Below are positions 48,175-56,637 of a DNA stretch of 64,000 nucleotides, piece after piece; positions within the stretch are counted from its first letter, which is position 1, and the number at the start of each line of letters is the position of its first letter. The notes under the pieces were generated by a model. That model saw only the letters and a program-made list of their open reading frames with translations. It did not search any database and was not told the DNA's origin. Made by a program: the position numbers and the translations under genes. Source of the DNA: Flavobacterium hankyongi (GTDB taxonomy: Bacteria; Bacteroidota; Bacteroidia; Flavobacteriales; Flavobacteriaceae); NCBI RefSeq assembly GCF_036840915.1, contig NZ_CP085725.1:1860001-1924000 (forward strand). Direction: 5' to 3'.

Positions 48175-48729
48175 ATGAAACGATTTTTTCCCATTGTGTT
48201 ACTATCCGGGTTGTTATTAGTAACCACCAACTGCAAAAAAAATGAAGAAGGCTCTAGCGATTCCTCTTCAAGCACGATTACAGAAACAGCTGGTCAGTCT
48301 GGAGTGGTTGACGATACCTCATCACCCAATATTGTACAAACAGCTATTGGAAGTAAAGACCATTCTACACTGGTAACAGCAGTAAAAGCAGCCGATTTAG
48401 TGGATGCTCTCAGCAACGCTGGTCCTTTTACCGTTTTTGCACCAACCAATGCCGCTTTTGAAAAATTGCCTGCTGGTAACGTTGAAGGCTTATTAAAACC
48501 AGAAAAAAAAGAGGATCTGAAAAACATTTTAGGCTATCATACTTATGTAGGTTCGCTAAAAACAGATTATATGCAAGATGGTCAAGAATTTGATATGGTT
48601 TTTGGCGGCAAAGTAAAAATTACTAAAAAAGGAGACAAAACCTTTGTAAATGGTTCAGAAATTACTGGATCTATAGAAACTTCTAATGGTATCATTCATG
48701 TGATAAACGATGTTTTGTTACCAAAATAA
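48175..48729 (+). CDS. Fasciclin-domain lipoprotein
   Basis: 184-aa lipoprotein (SGLLLVTTNCKKN; lipobox Cys at 20) with a Ser-rich linker and one FAS1 domain (GPFTVFAPTNAAFEKLPAG, LGYHTYVGSL, NGIIHVINDVLLPK). FAS1 domains mediate adhesion or bind hydrophobic ligands; a role in N2O respiration is not known, but the gene sits between the regulator and the nos genes and shares the operator type. Start at ATG 48175; ATG 48166 would add three residues before the signal. Confidence 0.88.
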   Translation: MKRFFPIVLLSGLLLVTTNCKKNEEGSSDSSSSTITETAGQSGVVDDTSSPNIVQTAIGSKDHSTLVTAVKAADLVDALSNAGPFTVFAPTNAAFEKLPAGNVEGLLKPEKKEDLKNILGYHTYVGSLKTDYMQDGQEFDMVFGGKVKITKKGDKTFVNGSEITGSIETSNGIIHVINDVLLPK

Positions 48730-48761
48730 TAGTTGTTGATTTTATTTTTCTATAAAAGGGG

Positions 48762-48796
48762 AAAGGCGTGATTAATTACTTAATCACGCTTTTTTT
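48762..48796. terminator. Terminator between the fasciclin and truncated haemoglobin genes
   Basis: GCGTGATTAA-TTAC-TTAATCACGC followed by seven T residues (plus strand). It may also serve the convergent haemoglobin gene. Confidence 0.9.
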
Positions 48797-49169
48797 ATGC
48801 TTCTAATGATTTTTGCATCATGGCTACTGATATGTTAAAAGCTCTTTCTTTTATTAAATCGGCTTTTTCCCCTACGAACAACTCATCAACAGTAGTATTA
48901 AAAAGTTTATTCCAATGTTGAAAATGTTTGGTGTTCATCGGGCTTTTTTTGTGAAGTTCTTTATGAACGACCATTGGATTCCCGTTATAGTTACCTTTGT
49001 AAAACAATATATTTTCCCAAAAATCATACATTTTAGGCAGATGAACCTCCCAATTTACATGGGCAACATCGGTAAAAATATAACCTATAACCGCATCTAT
49101 TTTCACTTTTTTATAAAAAGCATCCACTAGCTTGATAATATCGTTGCGGTTTTTAATATCTGTTTTCAT
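48795..49169 (-). CDS. Group III truncated haemoglobin
   Basis: 124-aa heme protein of the 2-over-2 globin fold (IIKLVDAFYKKVKIDAVIGYIF, HLPKMYDFWENILFYKGNYNGNP, HFQHWNKLF with the proximal His region). Such globins are linked to NO detoxification and microaerobic life in other bacteria. It follows nosY by 57 bp on the same strand. The ATG at 49169 gives the usual family N-terminus. Confidence 0.88.
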   Translation of the reverse strand: MKTDIKNRNDIIKLVDAFYKKVKIDAVIGYIFTDVAHVNWEVHLPKMYDFWENILFYKGNYNGNPMVVHKELHKKSPMNTKHFQHWNKLFNTTVDELFVGEKADLIKERAFNISVAMMQKSLEA

Positions 49170-49226
49170 GTTTTTTATTTTTACTTTCAAAAAGCAAACA
49201 CAAATTATTTCTCTCTTTCTTTTTCA

Positions 49227-49994
49227 TTACAAATCTTTTGTCTTGAATTTTCGCAAAGAAATCAAAAAGGGCAAAATACCCCATAAGGCCAAAAGTGCAA
49301 ACGAAACGAACAAACCCATCATCGTGCCAAAAAAGTCTTTAAAAATAGCTCCTGTGTACCCCATCATAGCCGAAGCATCCATGTGCAAAAGGATTTGAAT
49401 CCGTGCCAAATCAATGGGACTCAACGCAGAAAGACCAACCATCATGTTTTCAATAGGATATTCGGATAACTGGAATAATAAAAAGAGTACAATTCCGTCA
49501 AAAAGCAGTGCAAAATACAACCATATCATAATGGCGATTCCAATGCCTTTTGCTTTGTCCCTTGTCATGATAGACGCCAGAAAAGCTAAAGCCACAAAAA
49601 CGATTGTCACTAAGCATCCTACGACGAGCATCATGAATCCCAACATGTCAAACGAATAGATAAATAGAGGAATACCAGCACCTATAAGAAATGCGACCAC
49701 AAGCGAAAGGGATAAAGCAGCGAACAAACTCTGCCATATTTTTTTTCGTTGAATGGGCTGACTCAGCATGAGTTCAATAAACTCAAAACTATTGTAAATG
49801 TAAATCGTAGAAAAAAGAACCGCTACTAAAGGAATGGTGAATAAAATCACATTCAAAATCGTCAACATTCCTTTTGAGGTGTTGTCTTCCAACAAAAAAG
49901 AACTCCATGACAAAACTGCTAAAATTAAAGTATAAGTCACTACAATTTTATTCTTCAAAATATCAAAAAGTATGATTTTAATTAGTTTGTTCAT
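49227..49994 (-). CDS. nosY: ABC transporter permease NosY
   Basis: 255-aa integral membrane protein with six hydrophobic segments and the ABC-2 pattern (ILKNKIVVTYTLILAVLSWSSF; FEFIELMLSQPIQRKKIWQSLFAALSLSL). With NosF and NosD it forms the machinery that supplies sulfur for the CuZ centre of N2O reductase and handles NosL-bound copper. It overlaps nosF by 17 bases. Confidence 0.93.
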   Translation of the reverse strand: MNKLIKIILFDILKNKIVVTYTLILAVLSWSSFLLEDNTSKGMLTILNVILFTIPLVAVLFSTIYIYNSFEFIELMLSQPIQRKKIWQSLFAALSLSLVVAFLIGAGIPLFIYSFDMLGFMMLVVGCLVTIVFVALAFLASIMTRDKAKGIGIAIMIWLYFALLFDGIVLFLLFQLSEYPIENMMVGLSALSPIDLARIQILLHMDASAMMGYTGAIFKDFFGTMMGLFVSFALLALWGILPFLISLRKFKTKDL

Positions 49995-50700
49995 TACTGT
50001 TTGTTTTTAAAATTTTAGCTATTGCATTAGAGATTTTATGCTCTTTTGTTTCTTCTTTCAACTCTTCAATTTTTTTATGGAATATGAGTTCTCCATCCTG
50101 CATAAAAATTATTTCGGTGATTAAATCATCCAATTCGCTTAATAAGTGCGAGGTAATTAAAATCAGTTTGCCTTTTTGTTTTTCTTTTATAATTTTTTGC
50201 TTTAAAACTTCCGAAGCAAGAGGATCGAGTCCTGCTGTTGGCTCGTCCAAAATCAACACATCAGGATTGAACAAAAAAGCCAAAACCGCACTTACTTTTT
50301 GAGTAGTACCTCCTGACAAAGTCCGCATGGGTTTATCGAACATTTTCTCCAATCCAAATTGTTCAATCAAATCGGTATCCAAAGAAGCGTCATGGTTTCT
50401 TACTTTTTTAATCATTTCGATAATCTGTCCAATGGTCATATAATCAGGATAGCGCCCTATTTGCGGCATATAACCAATTTTATCCCGATATAAAAACTGC
50501 CCAGCAACCGACTGACTATCAAACAAAATCTCTCCTTTGTCTGGTATCACCATTCCTAAAACCGATTTTATTAAAGTGGTCTTACCACATCCGTTTGGAC
50601 CAATTAAAGCGATACATTCCCCTTTGTTACAGGTTAAATTGATTGCTTTTAAAACTTCTTGTTTCCCGAATTTTTTATTTAATTGCTTAATTTCTATCAT
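49978..50700 (-). CDS. nosF: ABC transporter ATPase NosF
   Basis: 240-aa ATPase: Walker A GPNGCGKTT, signature LSGGTTQKV, Walker B VLILDEPTAGLD, switch His in LITSHLL. It energises NosDFY during CuZ assembly. Overlaps nosD by four bases (ATGA) and nosY at its 3' end. Confidence 0.95.
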   Translation of the reverse strand: MIEIKQLNKKFGKQEVLKAINLTCNKGECIALIGPNGCGKTTLIKSVLGMVIPDKGEILFDSQSVAGQFLYRDKIGYMPQIGRYPDYMTIGQIIEMIKKVRNHDASLDTDLIEQFGLEKMFDKPMRTLSGGTTQKVSAVLAFLFNPDVLILDEPTAGLDPLASEVLKQKIIKEKQKGKLILITSHLLSELDDLITEIIFMQDGELIFHKKIEELKEETKEHKISNAIAKILKTNSNEQTN

Positions 50701-51929
50701 AGTGGCATTATCTTCATCAAGGGCGTTTTGTCTTCAAAATTATCAGGCGTGATACTGGGCAGTACTTTTTCTGATTTGTCTAAAAGCGTTATCATAAAAC
50801 TTCGGTACAAAAGCATGGCCGAAGGAGTATTTTCGGTTAAAACCGCAAAAAGACTCAGCGGATGATAAGGCACATCTCCTATTCCGTCTTTATTCAAGTC
50901 ATAACCTTCATATTTATCCCAATAATTTGAATTGAACGTATTTAAAACCAAACTTCCGTTGGTACTGATATCGAATGTGTTTTTAACAAAATTATTGGCC
51001 GTCACTTCATTATCCATACAACTTGCCTGAATTTTCATACCCCAACCATTGGCTTCAAAAACATTTTTTTCAACCTTTACTCTGGTAGTTCCTTCCATGT
51101 AAATTCCGGAAGTATTTTGTGAAAATTTATTATTAAAAATATAACTGTCCGAAATTTCTTTTAACAGCAATCCGTAAGCAGAATCACCCCAATTTTCCTG
51201 AAAGTAATTATTAAACATTTTGACATTTTTTGTAAACATTACCGCAACTCCTGCCCCGTTGTGGGCAAAAATATTAGTGATATACGAATCGTCATTGGAA
51301 AACATAAAATGCAAACCATAACGAACATTATGTGTAGAACTATTCCTCCAGATAACCGAATTGGTCACAAACTCAAAATAGATTCCATCCCGATGGCCTT
51401 TAATTTTGTTCCCGATAATTTTCAGGTTAGTACTTTTCCAACAGTGAATTCCGTTTCCTATTAGCTGTTCCTGCGTCCCATTAGATACGATCACATTTCC
51501 TTTTACCATGCAATCATTTCCGTTTTGAATGTAAATTCCGAAAAAATTATCCAGCACTTTATTATTTATAATCTGCACGTTTGACTGATTGTAAACTTTT
51601 ACAGCACAAGGATCATCAAGAGCTGCATGACCTGAATTGACAAGTTTAAATCCTTGAACCATTACATTGCTCGCCTTGACGGAAAGAACTTCGAATTTTT
51701 TTTGTCCATCTAAAATAGGATAACCAATTCCTAAGAAAACTATTGATTTATCGATAATAATATTTCCTTCTTTATAGATTCCTGGATGTACATAAAGCGT
51801 ATCGTTATTTTTGGCAAGGGCAATTCCTTGTTTTATCGATTGGATCTCCTGTTTTTTTCCAACATGAATGGTTCTACAAGAGACCATTTGAAAACAAAAA
51901 GCAAAAAATAGTATTAAAAATAGCCGCAT
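50697..51929 (-). CDS. nosD: Copper-site maturation protein NosD
   Basis: 410-aa periplasmic right-handed beta-helix protein built from CASH-type repeats (NVMVQGFKLVNSG, NVQIINNKVLDNFFGIYIQNGNDCMVKGNVIV, and so on) after a signal sequence (MRLFLILFFAFCFQMVSC). It delivers sulfur/copper to apo-NosZ with NosFY. The start is the ATG at 51929, which overlaps the nosL stop as TAATG; a longer form from 51956 is possible but would run into nosL. A Cys after the signal (VSCRT) hints at lipidation. Confidence 0.94.
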   Translation of the reverse strand: MRLFLILFFAFCFQMVSCRTIHVGKKQEIQSIKQGIALAKNNDTLYVHPGIYKEGNIIIDKSIVFLGIGYPILDGQKKFEVLSVKASNVMVQGFKLVNSGHAALDDPCAVKVYNQSNVQIINNKVLDNFFGIYIQNGNDCMVKGNVIVSNGTQEQLIGNGIHCWKSTNLKIIGNKIKGHRDGIYFEFVTNSVIWRNSSTHNVRYGLHFMFSNDDSYITNIFAHNGAGVAVMFTKNVKMFNNYFQENWGDSAYGLLLKEISDSYIFNNKFSQNTSGIYMEGTTRVKVEKNVFEANGWGMKIQASCMDNEVTANNFVKNTFDISTNGSLVLNTFNSNYWDKYEGYDLNKDGIGDVPYHPLSLFAVLTENTPSAMLLYRSFMITLLDKSEKVLPSITPDNFEDKTPLMKIMPL

Positions 51930-52354
51930 TAATAAGAGTCTTTTAAATCGTTCCAAGAAACGATAGTCGCTTTTAACGAATTGTTTTGTGTTTTTGCTTC
52001 TTCCAATGTTGCAAAAGCAATTATTTTGCTATTCATTGGACTTTGAATAGTCCCTCCTTGCAAGAAAACAGATTGTTCCGCCCGAATAAGCTCATTTGTT
52101 TTTGAAAAATCATTTACAAAATAGTCTTTTATTTTGGTTTCATTATTTTCTTTGGCATAGCGAATCATACACCCAATATCGTCAAACTTGTAAACTCTTC
52201 CTTTTTGGGTCACAATCTCCGCACCATGTTTTCCGCTGGAAATGTTCATTTTACAAAAATCACAACTGTCAATATTCAACTTTAACGGTTGAGGACCTGA
52301 AGGATGGCAAGACCCTAGAAGAATAGTTACTAATGCAAGCAAAACTTTTTTCAT
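51929..52354 (-). CDS. nosL: Copper chaperone lipoprotein NosL
   Basis: 141-aa lipoprotein (LVTILLGSC, lipobox Cys at 16) with the copper-binding CDFCKM motif (Cys31, Cys34, Met36) followed by GKHGAEIVTQKGRVYKFDDIGCMIRYAKE. It donates Cu(I) for NosZ assembly. Confidence 0.94.
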   Translation of the reverse strand: MKKVLLALVTILLGSCHPSGPQPLKLNIDSCDFCKMNISSGKHGAEIVTQKGRVYKFDDIGCMIRYAKENNETKIKDYFVNDFSKTNELIRAEQSVFLQGGTIQSPMNSKIIAFATLEEAKTQNNSLKATIVSWNDLKDSY

Positions 52355-52386
52355 ACCAATTTATATGATTAATGATAAATCTAAGC

Positions 52387-52980
52387 TTAATTCTGCTGTT
52401 TTGATTTTCCAGCTTTAAATTCTTTGAATACTATGAATCCTAATAATAAAAAGGCTAAGGCTAGCATCCATCCTCCAATATCTGGAATAGAATAGGCCGC
52501 AAAATTCAAAAGCTGTTTGTATCCTATTAATGGAGGCTGATAGGCCATTCCTGGTACTTTTATCGCTGCATCAGGATTTAAATTGTGTCCGTATTCATAA
52601 TTCCATCGGTAAAAATCTATGGCAGCCAAGACGATAAATAAAAAATACACACCTAAAAATCCCAAAACTGCTTTAGGCTTAGACACAAATATTAAAAGTA
52701 AGGAAATCAAGGCAAATCCAATGAAGACATAAGGCAATACCTTAAACTCTACAAAGTTTTCGGTATGCAAGGTTGCCATTCCTATATAGTGATTCAATCC
52801 GTTAATAATATCGACATCGCCACCAATTTTGTTGGCATGCAATTTTAAAACCAATCCTTCAGGATATTGAGGCGCTTCTAATTCTATCTGCCACATTGGA
52901 ACGAGCAAAGAAGCAGCGAAAAGGAGTGCCGTAACCAATAACAACCCTTTCGATAGTAAGGATAATGATGCTTTTTTCAT
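52387..52980 (-). CDS. Nos-cluster integral membrane protein (NosB-like position)
   Basis: 197-aa protein with about four transmembrane helices (LLLVTALLFAASLLVPMWQI; VLPYVFIGFALISLLLIFVS; VLGFLGVYFLFIVLAAIDFY; IGGWMLALAFLLLGFIVF). Found next to nosZ in many Bacteroidota; it holds the position of the accessory nosB of atypical nos clusters, though homology was not tested. The loop after helix 1 is rich in His and Asp (HANKIGGDVDIINGLNHYIGMATLHTEN). It is separated from nosZ by a hairpin. Confidence 0.75.
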   Translation of the reverse strand: MKKASLSLLSKGLLLVTALLFAASLLVPMWQIELEAPQYPEGLVLKLHANKIGGDVDIINGLNHYIGMATLHTENFVEFKVLPYVFIGFALISLLLIFVSKPKAVLGFLGVYFLFIVLAAIDFYRWNYEYGHNLNPDAAIKVPGMAYQPPLIGYKQLLNFAAYSIPDIGGWMLALAFLLLGFIVFKEFKAGKSKQQN

Positions 52981-53056
52981 TGGGCTTATTTTTTTGATTA
53001 ATTAGTCTTTTGAATCCAAAAACTAAAATCTGTTTTTCATTTCATCGAAATGCTTT

Positions 53057-53090
53057 GAAAAGAAAGGGAACAACCAAAATTGTTCCCTTT
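53057..53090 (-). terminator. Partial terminator between nosZ and the membrane-protein/nosLDFY genes
   Basis: AAAGGGAACAA / TTGTTCCCTTT (53063-53090) with a 6-nt loop, followed on the minus strand by a moderate T tract. It lies directly after the nosZ stop and could allow higher expression of cytochrome and nosZ than of assembly genes. Confidence 0.75.
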
Positions 53091-53097
53091 AAAAAAA

Positions 53098-55080
53098 TTA
53101 TTTGGTTGCAGTTTGTTTAGGAAAATTTGTCCCAACACTAAATGATATAGGAACAGTACTTCCTGCTGGAGATACTCTCACATAACCTTGCATTTCTTGA
53201 TGTAGCGCACTACAAAAATCAGTACAATACATTGGGTACATTCCTACTTTTTTAGGAATCCATTTTAAAGTAGTGGTTTCCCCTGGCATGATTAATAATT
53301 CACCATTGTCAGCTCCTTTAATAGCAAATCCGTGTGGTACATCCCAGTCCTGTTCTAAATTGGTAACATGGAAATACACTTCATCTCCTAATTTAATTCC
53401 TTCAATATTGTCTGGCGCAAAGTGAGAACGAACAGATGTCATGTACACATCTACCCTATTGCCTTTACGAATCACTTTTGCTTCTTTTTCTCCTTTGGTT
53501 GCAAAAGGATGGTGGTTGTCTTCAATTTTGTAGAATTTCAACTGACCATTATTTCTAATTAAATCGGCTGGTGCGGCTTGAGCATAATGAGGTTCCCCAA
53601 TGGTTGGAAAATCCAAAATCATTTTCATTTTGTCACCACTGATATCAAATATCTGAGCAGATTGGGCTAATTCAGGTCCAGTAGGCAAATATCTATCTTT
53701 AGTAATTTTGTTGTAAGCTATTAAATATTTACCAAATGGTTTTTTGCTGTCTCCTCCAGGAATACACAAGTGACCCACAGAATAATAGGTAGGTACTCTG
53801 TCTAACACTTTTAAAGATTTGATGTCCCATTTTACTACTTCAGACGAAACGAAGAATGTCGTATATGCATTTCCTTTTCCGTCAAACTCCGTATGAAGCG
53901 GGCCTAAGCCTGGTTTTTGAACTTCACCGTGTAACGCTGCTTCGTATTTAATAACATTAATTCCACCGTAATCTCCTTCAAATTGTTTTTTATCGATAGC
54001 ATTAATCATTTTATCAAAACTAAAGACAGGAATTAAAGCTGCTAATTTTCCAGAACCAACAATGTATTCACCTGTTGGATCAACGTCACAACCATGTGGC
54101 GATTTTGGACACGGAATCATATAACAAATATCTTTTAAAGCCGCCGCATCTAATACCACCACTTCATTTTTAATTTCTGAACTAGCCGAGTGTGTTTTTT
54201 CGTTCCAAGTGTTGTGTGCATATTTTACAACTTGTTTTTTTCCCTTACCTGCTTTTAGATATTCTTCAGCTTTTTTCCAGTTAACCGCCATGATAAAGTC
54301 TTTATCTCTTTGAGAAGCATTAACTTCTAACAAGGTATTTGCCTGTTCAGTATTATAACAAGAGAAGAAAAACCATCCGTGTGATTTGCCTTTTCCTGCA
54401 TGTGAAAGGTCGAAATTAACTCCAGGCGTTACAATTTGGAATGCTAAATCCATTTGTCCTTCTTTACCGACTTTTACAAAACTGATATGCCCTTTAAAAT
54501 TTTCTTTATAGGTATTAATTGGCACATCTCCGTTCGAATAATCACCTGGGACGCTGAAACGGGTTCCTGCTACTACATATTCTGTATTTTCGGTAATAAA
54601 AGGAGAAGAGTGATTTCCTCCACTATTAGGAAGCTCGATAATTTCAGCGGTTTTAAACGTTTTCAAATCGATTCGGGCAATACGCGGGGTATTATTGGCA
54701 TTTCCAAAAACCCAACGTCCATCAACCTCACCATCAGTTTGAGACATTTCGGTGTGATGTAAATCATCCCAAGGCACAAATCCCTGTGAAGTATTTAACA
54801 TAGGCTTGGTTTCCTCACTGTATCCCCATCCTTTTTCTGGATCTACCGAAAAAACTGGGATTACGCGAAACAATCTTCCGCTAGGTAAACCATACACACT
54901 TAGCTGACCGCTAAATCCGCCCGACACGAAATTATAGAATTCATCATATTTCCCTGGAGCTACGTATGCCTTTTCGGCATCCCCTTCTGCTGCACTACTA
55001 GAGTCTTTTGGTTTACAAGAAGTAAAAAAAGCACTCCCTATTGCAACAATGGTTGCAATTTTTATAAAACTATTTTTCAT
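53098..55080 (-). CDS. nosZ: Nitrous oxide reductase, clade II type, predicted lipoprotein
   Basis: 660-aa copper enzyme that reduces N2O to N2. The N-terminal seven-bladed propeller carries CuZ ligands in DLHHTEMSQTDG, LSHAGKGKSHGW, CPKSPHGCDVDPTGEY, LGPLHTEFDG and GEPHYAQA. The C-terminal cupredoxin domain has the CuA site YCTDFCSALHQEMQGYV near residue 620. The N-terminus is a Sec lipoprotein signal (AIGSAFFTSCKPK, Cys at 22) and lacks the twin-arginine motif of clade I, so the enzyme is probably anchored on the periplasmic face. It follows the cytochrome gene by 10 bp. Confidence 0.97.
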   Translation of the reverse strand: MKNSFIKIATIVAIGSAFFTSCKPKDSSSAAEGDAEKAYVAPGKYDEFYNFVSGGFSGQLSVYGLPSGRLFRVIPVFSVDPEKGWGYSEETKPMLNTSQGFVPWDDLHHTEMSQTDGEVDGRWVFGNANNTPRIARIDLKTFKTAEIIELPNSGGNHSSPFITENTEYVVAGTRFSVPGDYSNGDVPINTYKENFKGHISFVKVGKEGQMDLAFQIVTPGVNFDLSHAGKGKSHGWFFFSCYNTEQANTLLEVNASQRDKDFIMAVNWKKAEEYLKAGKGKKQVVKYAHNTWNEKTHSASSEIKNEVVVLDAAALKDICYMIPCPKSPHGCDVDPTGEYIVGSGKLAALIPVFSFDKMINAIDKKQFEGDYGGINVIKYEAALHGEVQKPGLGPLHTEFDGKGNAYTTFFVSSEVVKWDIKSLKVLDRVPTYYSVGHLCIPGGDSKKPFGKYLIAYNKITKDRYLPTGPELAQSAQIFDISGDKMKMILDFPTIGEPHYAQAAPADLIRNNGQLKFYKIEDNHHPFATKGEKEAKVIRKGNRVDVYMTSVRSHFAPDNIEGIKLGDEVYFHVTNLEQDWDVPHGFAIKGADNGELLIMPGETTTLKWIPKKVGMYPMYCTDFCSALHQEMQGYVRVSPAGSTVPISFSVGTNFPKQTATK

Positions 55081-55090
55081 TTGATTTGAT

Positions 55091-55588
55091 TTATTTTACA
55101 CCGTCATTTTTTCTCATGTACTCTAGAATACTTCTAGCTTCATCATCATTTAACCCTTGGTTAGGCATACGCACCAAACAAATTTCTAGCTGAGCTTGTA
55201 CTTGAGGATCTTTGTCAATCATTGGATCAGGATTTGTGATAAAGTTCATAATCCATTCTGGTTTTCTTCTTTCTGTAACACCTTTCCAACCTGGACCGAC
55301 CAATTTCTCATCGGTAAGTTTGTGACAAGAGGCACATTTTACCCCTACCACTTTTTCTCCTTGAGAAGCCATAGCTTGGTCTAGAGAGGCTCCTAATTCA
55401 ACTTTATCGAATTTTCCTTCACCACGGTGAGGATCATAGGTTGAAGCATTAGCTGATTCAGATTCTGCTCCTTCGGTTACATAGCCTTCTTCACTAGTTG
55501 GGTTTGAAGTATCTTCAACTGATTTTTCTTTTTTACCGCAAGAGAAAAACAATACAGAAACCAGTATTAACAATGATAATTTTTTCAT
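55091..55588 (-). CDS. c-type cytochrome lipoprotein, likely electron donor to NosZ
   Basis: 165-aa lipoprotein (LVSVLFFSCGKK, Cys at 17) with an acidic linker and one class I cytochrome c domain: heme motif CASCH at residues 85-89, axial Met in VRMPNQGL at about 141. As the first gene of the nosZ operon and membrane-anchored like NosZ, it is the obvious electron donor. It is preceded by a TGA-N6-TCA palindrome. Confidence 0.93.
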   Translation of the reverse strand: MKKLSLLILVSVLFFSCGKKEKSVEDTSNPTSEEGYVTEGAESESANASTYDPHRGEGKFDKVELGASLDQAMASQGEKVVGVKCASCHKLTDEKLVGPGWKGVTERRKPEWIMNFITNPDPMIDKDPQVQAQLEICLVRMPNQGLNDDEARSILEYMRKNDGVK

Positions 55589-55646
55589 GATATCAATTTT
55601 TTAAAAGTTACACATCAAATTTCATTGATTTTTAAGCGATTAAGTA

Positions 55647-55658
55647 TGACTTGAATCA
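55647..55658. promoter_or_regulatory. Fnr/Crp-type site before the cytochrome-nosZ operon
   Basis: TGACTTGAATCA keeps the TGA-N6-TCA core, flanked as AT...AT. A one-mismatch -7 box (GAAATTTG on the minus strand, 55616-55623) has its G 36.5 bp from the centre, matching the operator at 46208. The site also lies 78 bp before the divergent Spy-like gene. Confidence 0.55.
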
Positions 55659-55736
55659 TAATAAAGAAGAAATTTCACATTAATTAAACCTTTTTACTTT
55701 TTGAAAGTCCAAACTCTAAACTTTAAAAAATACAAC

Positions 55737-56183
55737 ATGAAAAATTTAGCCCTAGCCGCAATGGCAATTGTAACTTTTACCTTTTCAGGGATAGCACAAG
55801 AAAGAGAACCGAAAGGAGAAAAATTGTCTGTAGAACAACGCAATCAATTGCAATTGAAGAAAATGACAATGGATTTGGATTTAAACGACAATCAGCAAAA
55901 AGAAATGGCCAAACTCATTGCCGAGCAAAATGCTAAAAGAGAAGCTAAGATTGCGGAAATGAAAGCCAATAAAGATTCAAAAAAGGAGCTGACTGCTGAT
56001 GAAAAATTTAAAATGAAAAACCAGATGCTAGATGCCCAAATTGAACATAAGGCTAAGATGAAAAAGATTTTGAATGACAAGCAGTTTGAAAAATGGGAAG
56101 CACATCAGGAAAAAAGACAAGACAAAATGAAAAGAATGAAAAGAGTCCATAAACAGAAAATGAAAAAAGCTGTAACTGAATAA
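55737..56183 (+). CDS. Spy/CpxP-like periplasmic protein
   Basis: 148-aa protein with signal peptide (MKNLALAAMAIVTFTFSGIAQ) and a highly charged all-helical body rich in Lys, Met and Gln with DLNDNQQKEMAKLIAEQNAKREAK, an LTxxQ-type motif. Related proteins act as periplasmic chaperones in envelope and metal stress. The C-terminus is very basic (KRMKRVHKQKMKKAVTE). Start at ATG 55737, since the upstream ATG at 55701 adds twelve residues before the signal. Confidence 0.82.
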   Translation: MKNLALAAMAIVTFTFSGIAQEREPKGEKLSVEQRNQLQLKKMTMDLDLNDNQQKEMAKLIAEQNAKREAKIAEMKANKDSKKELTADEKFKMKNQMLDAQIEHKAKMKKILNDKQFEKWEAHQEKRQDKMKRMKRVHKQKMKKAVTE

Positions 56184-56247
56184 TTTTTTGGATTTTAAAA
56201 AAAAATGTATAGATTTGATTTCTATAAACTAATCTATTTATTTAATT

Positions 56248-56586
56248 ATGAAAAAATTATTACAAATATTACTTTTTGTATTTGCTTTCACTATGAGTGC
56301 AAATGCTCAAGAAAAAAGACAATTAACTCCTGCTGAAAAGGCTAAACAAAATGTTTTTGAATTATCAAAAGCAATTGATACTAATGGTGATGATCAATTT
56401 TTTGTGAACATGAACAATTTATTTCTTGCTAAACATGAAGCTTTAGCTAAAGAAGGAATTACTGAAGGAGAAAAAAATGAGATTTATAAGAATATTGATA
56501 TGAAAATGAGAGCAACTTTCTCTGAAAATCAAATCAAACAAATCATGCAACAACCTGGTTTATATGACAAATTGATTAAGAACTAA
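56248..56586 (+). CDS. Small secreted protein of unknown function
   Basis: 112-aa protein with signal peptide (MKKLLQILLFVFAFTMSANAQ) and a helical body (LTPAEKAKQNVFELSKAID, ENQIKQIMQQPGLYDKLIK). The LTPAEKA start recalls the neighbouring Spy-like protein, so they could be distant relatives. No known family assigned. Confidence 0.75.
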   Translation: MKKLLQILLFVFAFTMSANAQEKRQLTPAEKAKQNVFELSKAIDTNGDDQFFVNMNNLFLAKHEALAKEGITEGEKNEIYKNIDMKMRATFSENQIKQIMQQPGLYDKLIKN

Positions 56587-56606
56587 ACTTCTTAATAAGA
56601 TAAAAT

Positions 56607-56634
56607 AAAAAATCCGCTTAAAAGCGGATTTTTT
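56607..56634. terminator. Bidirectional terminator
   Basis: AATCCGCT-TAAA-AGCGGATT flanked by A and T runs, between the small secreted protein and convergent hemL. Confidence 0.9.
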
Positions 56635-56637
56635 ATT

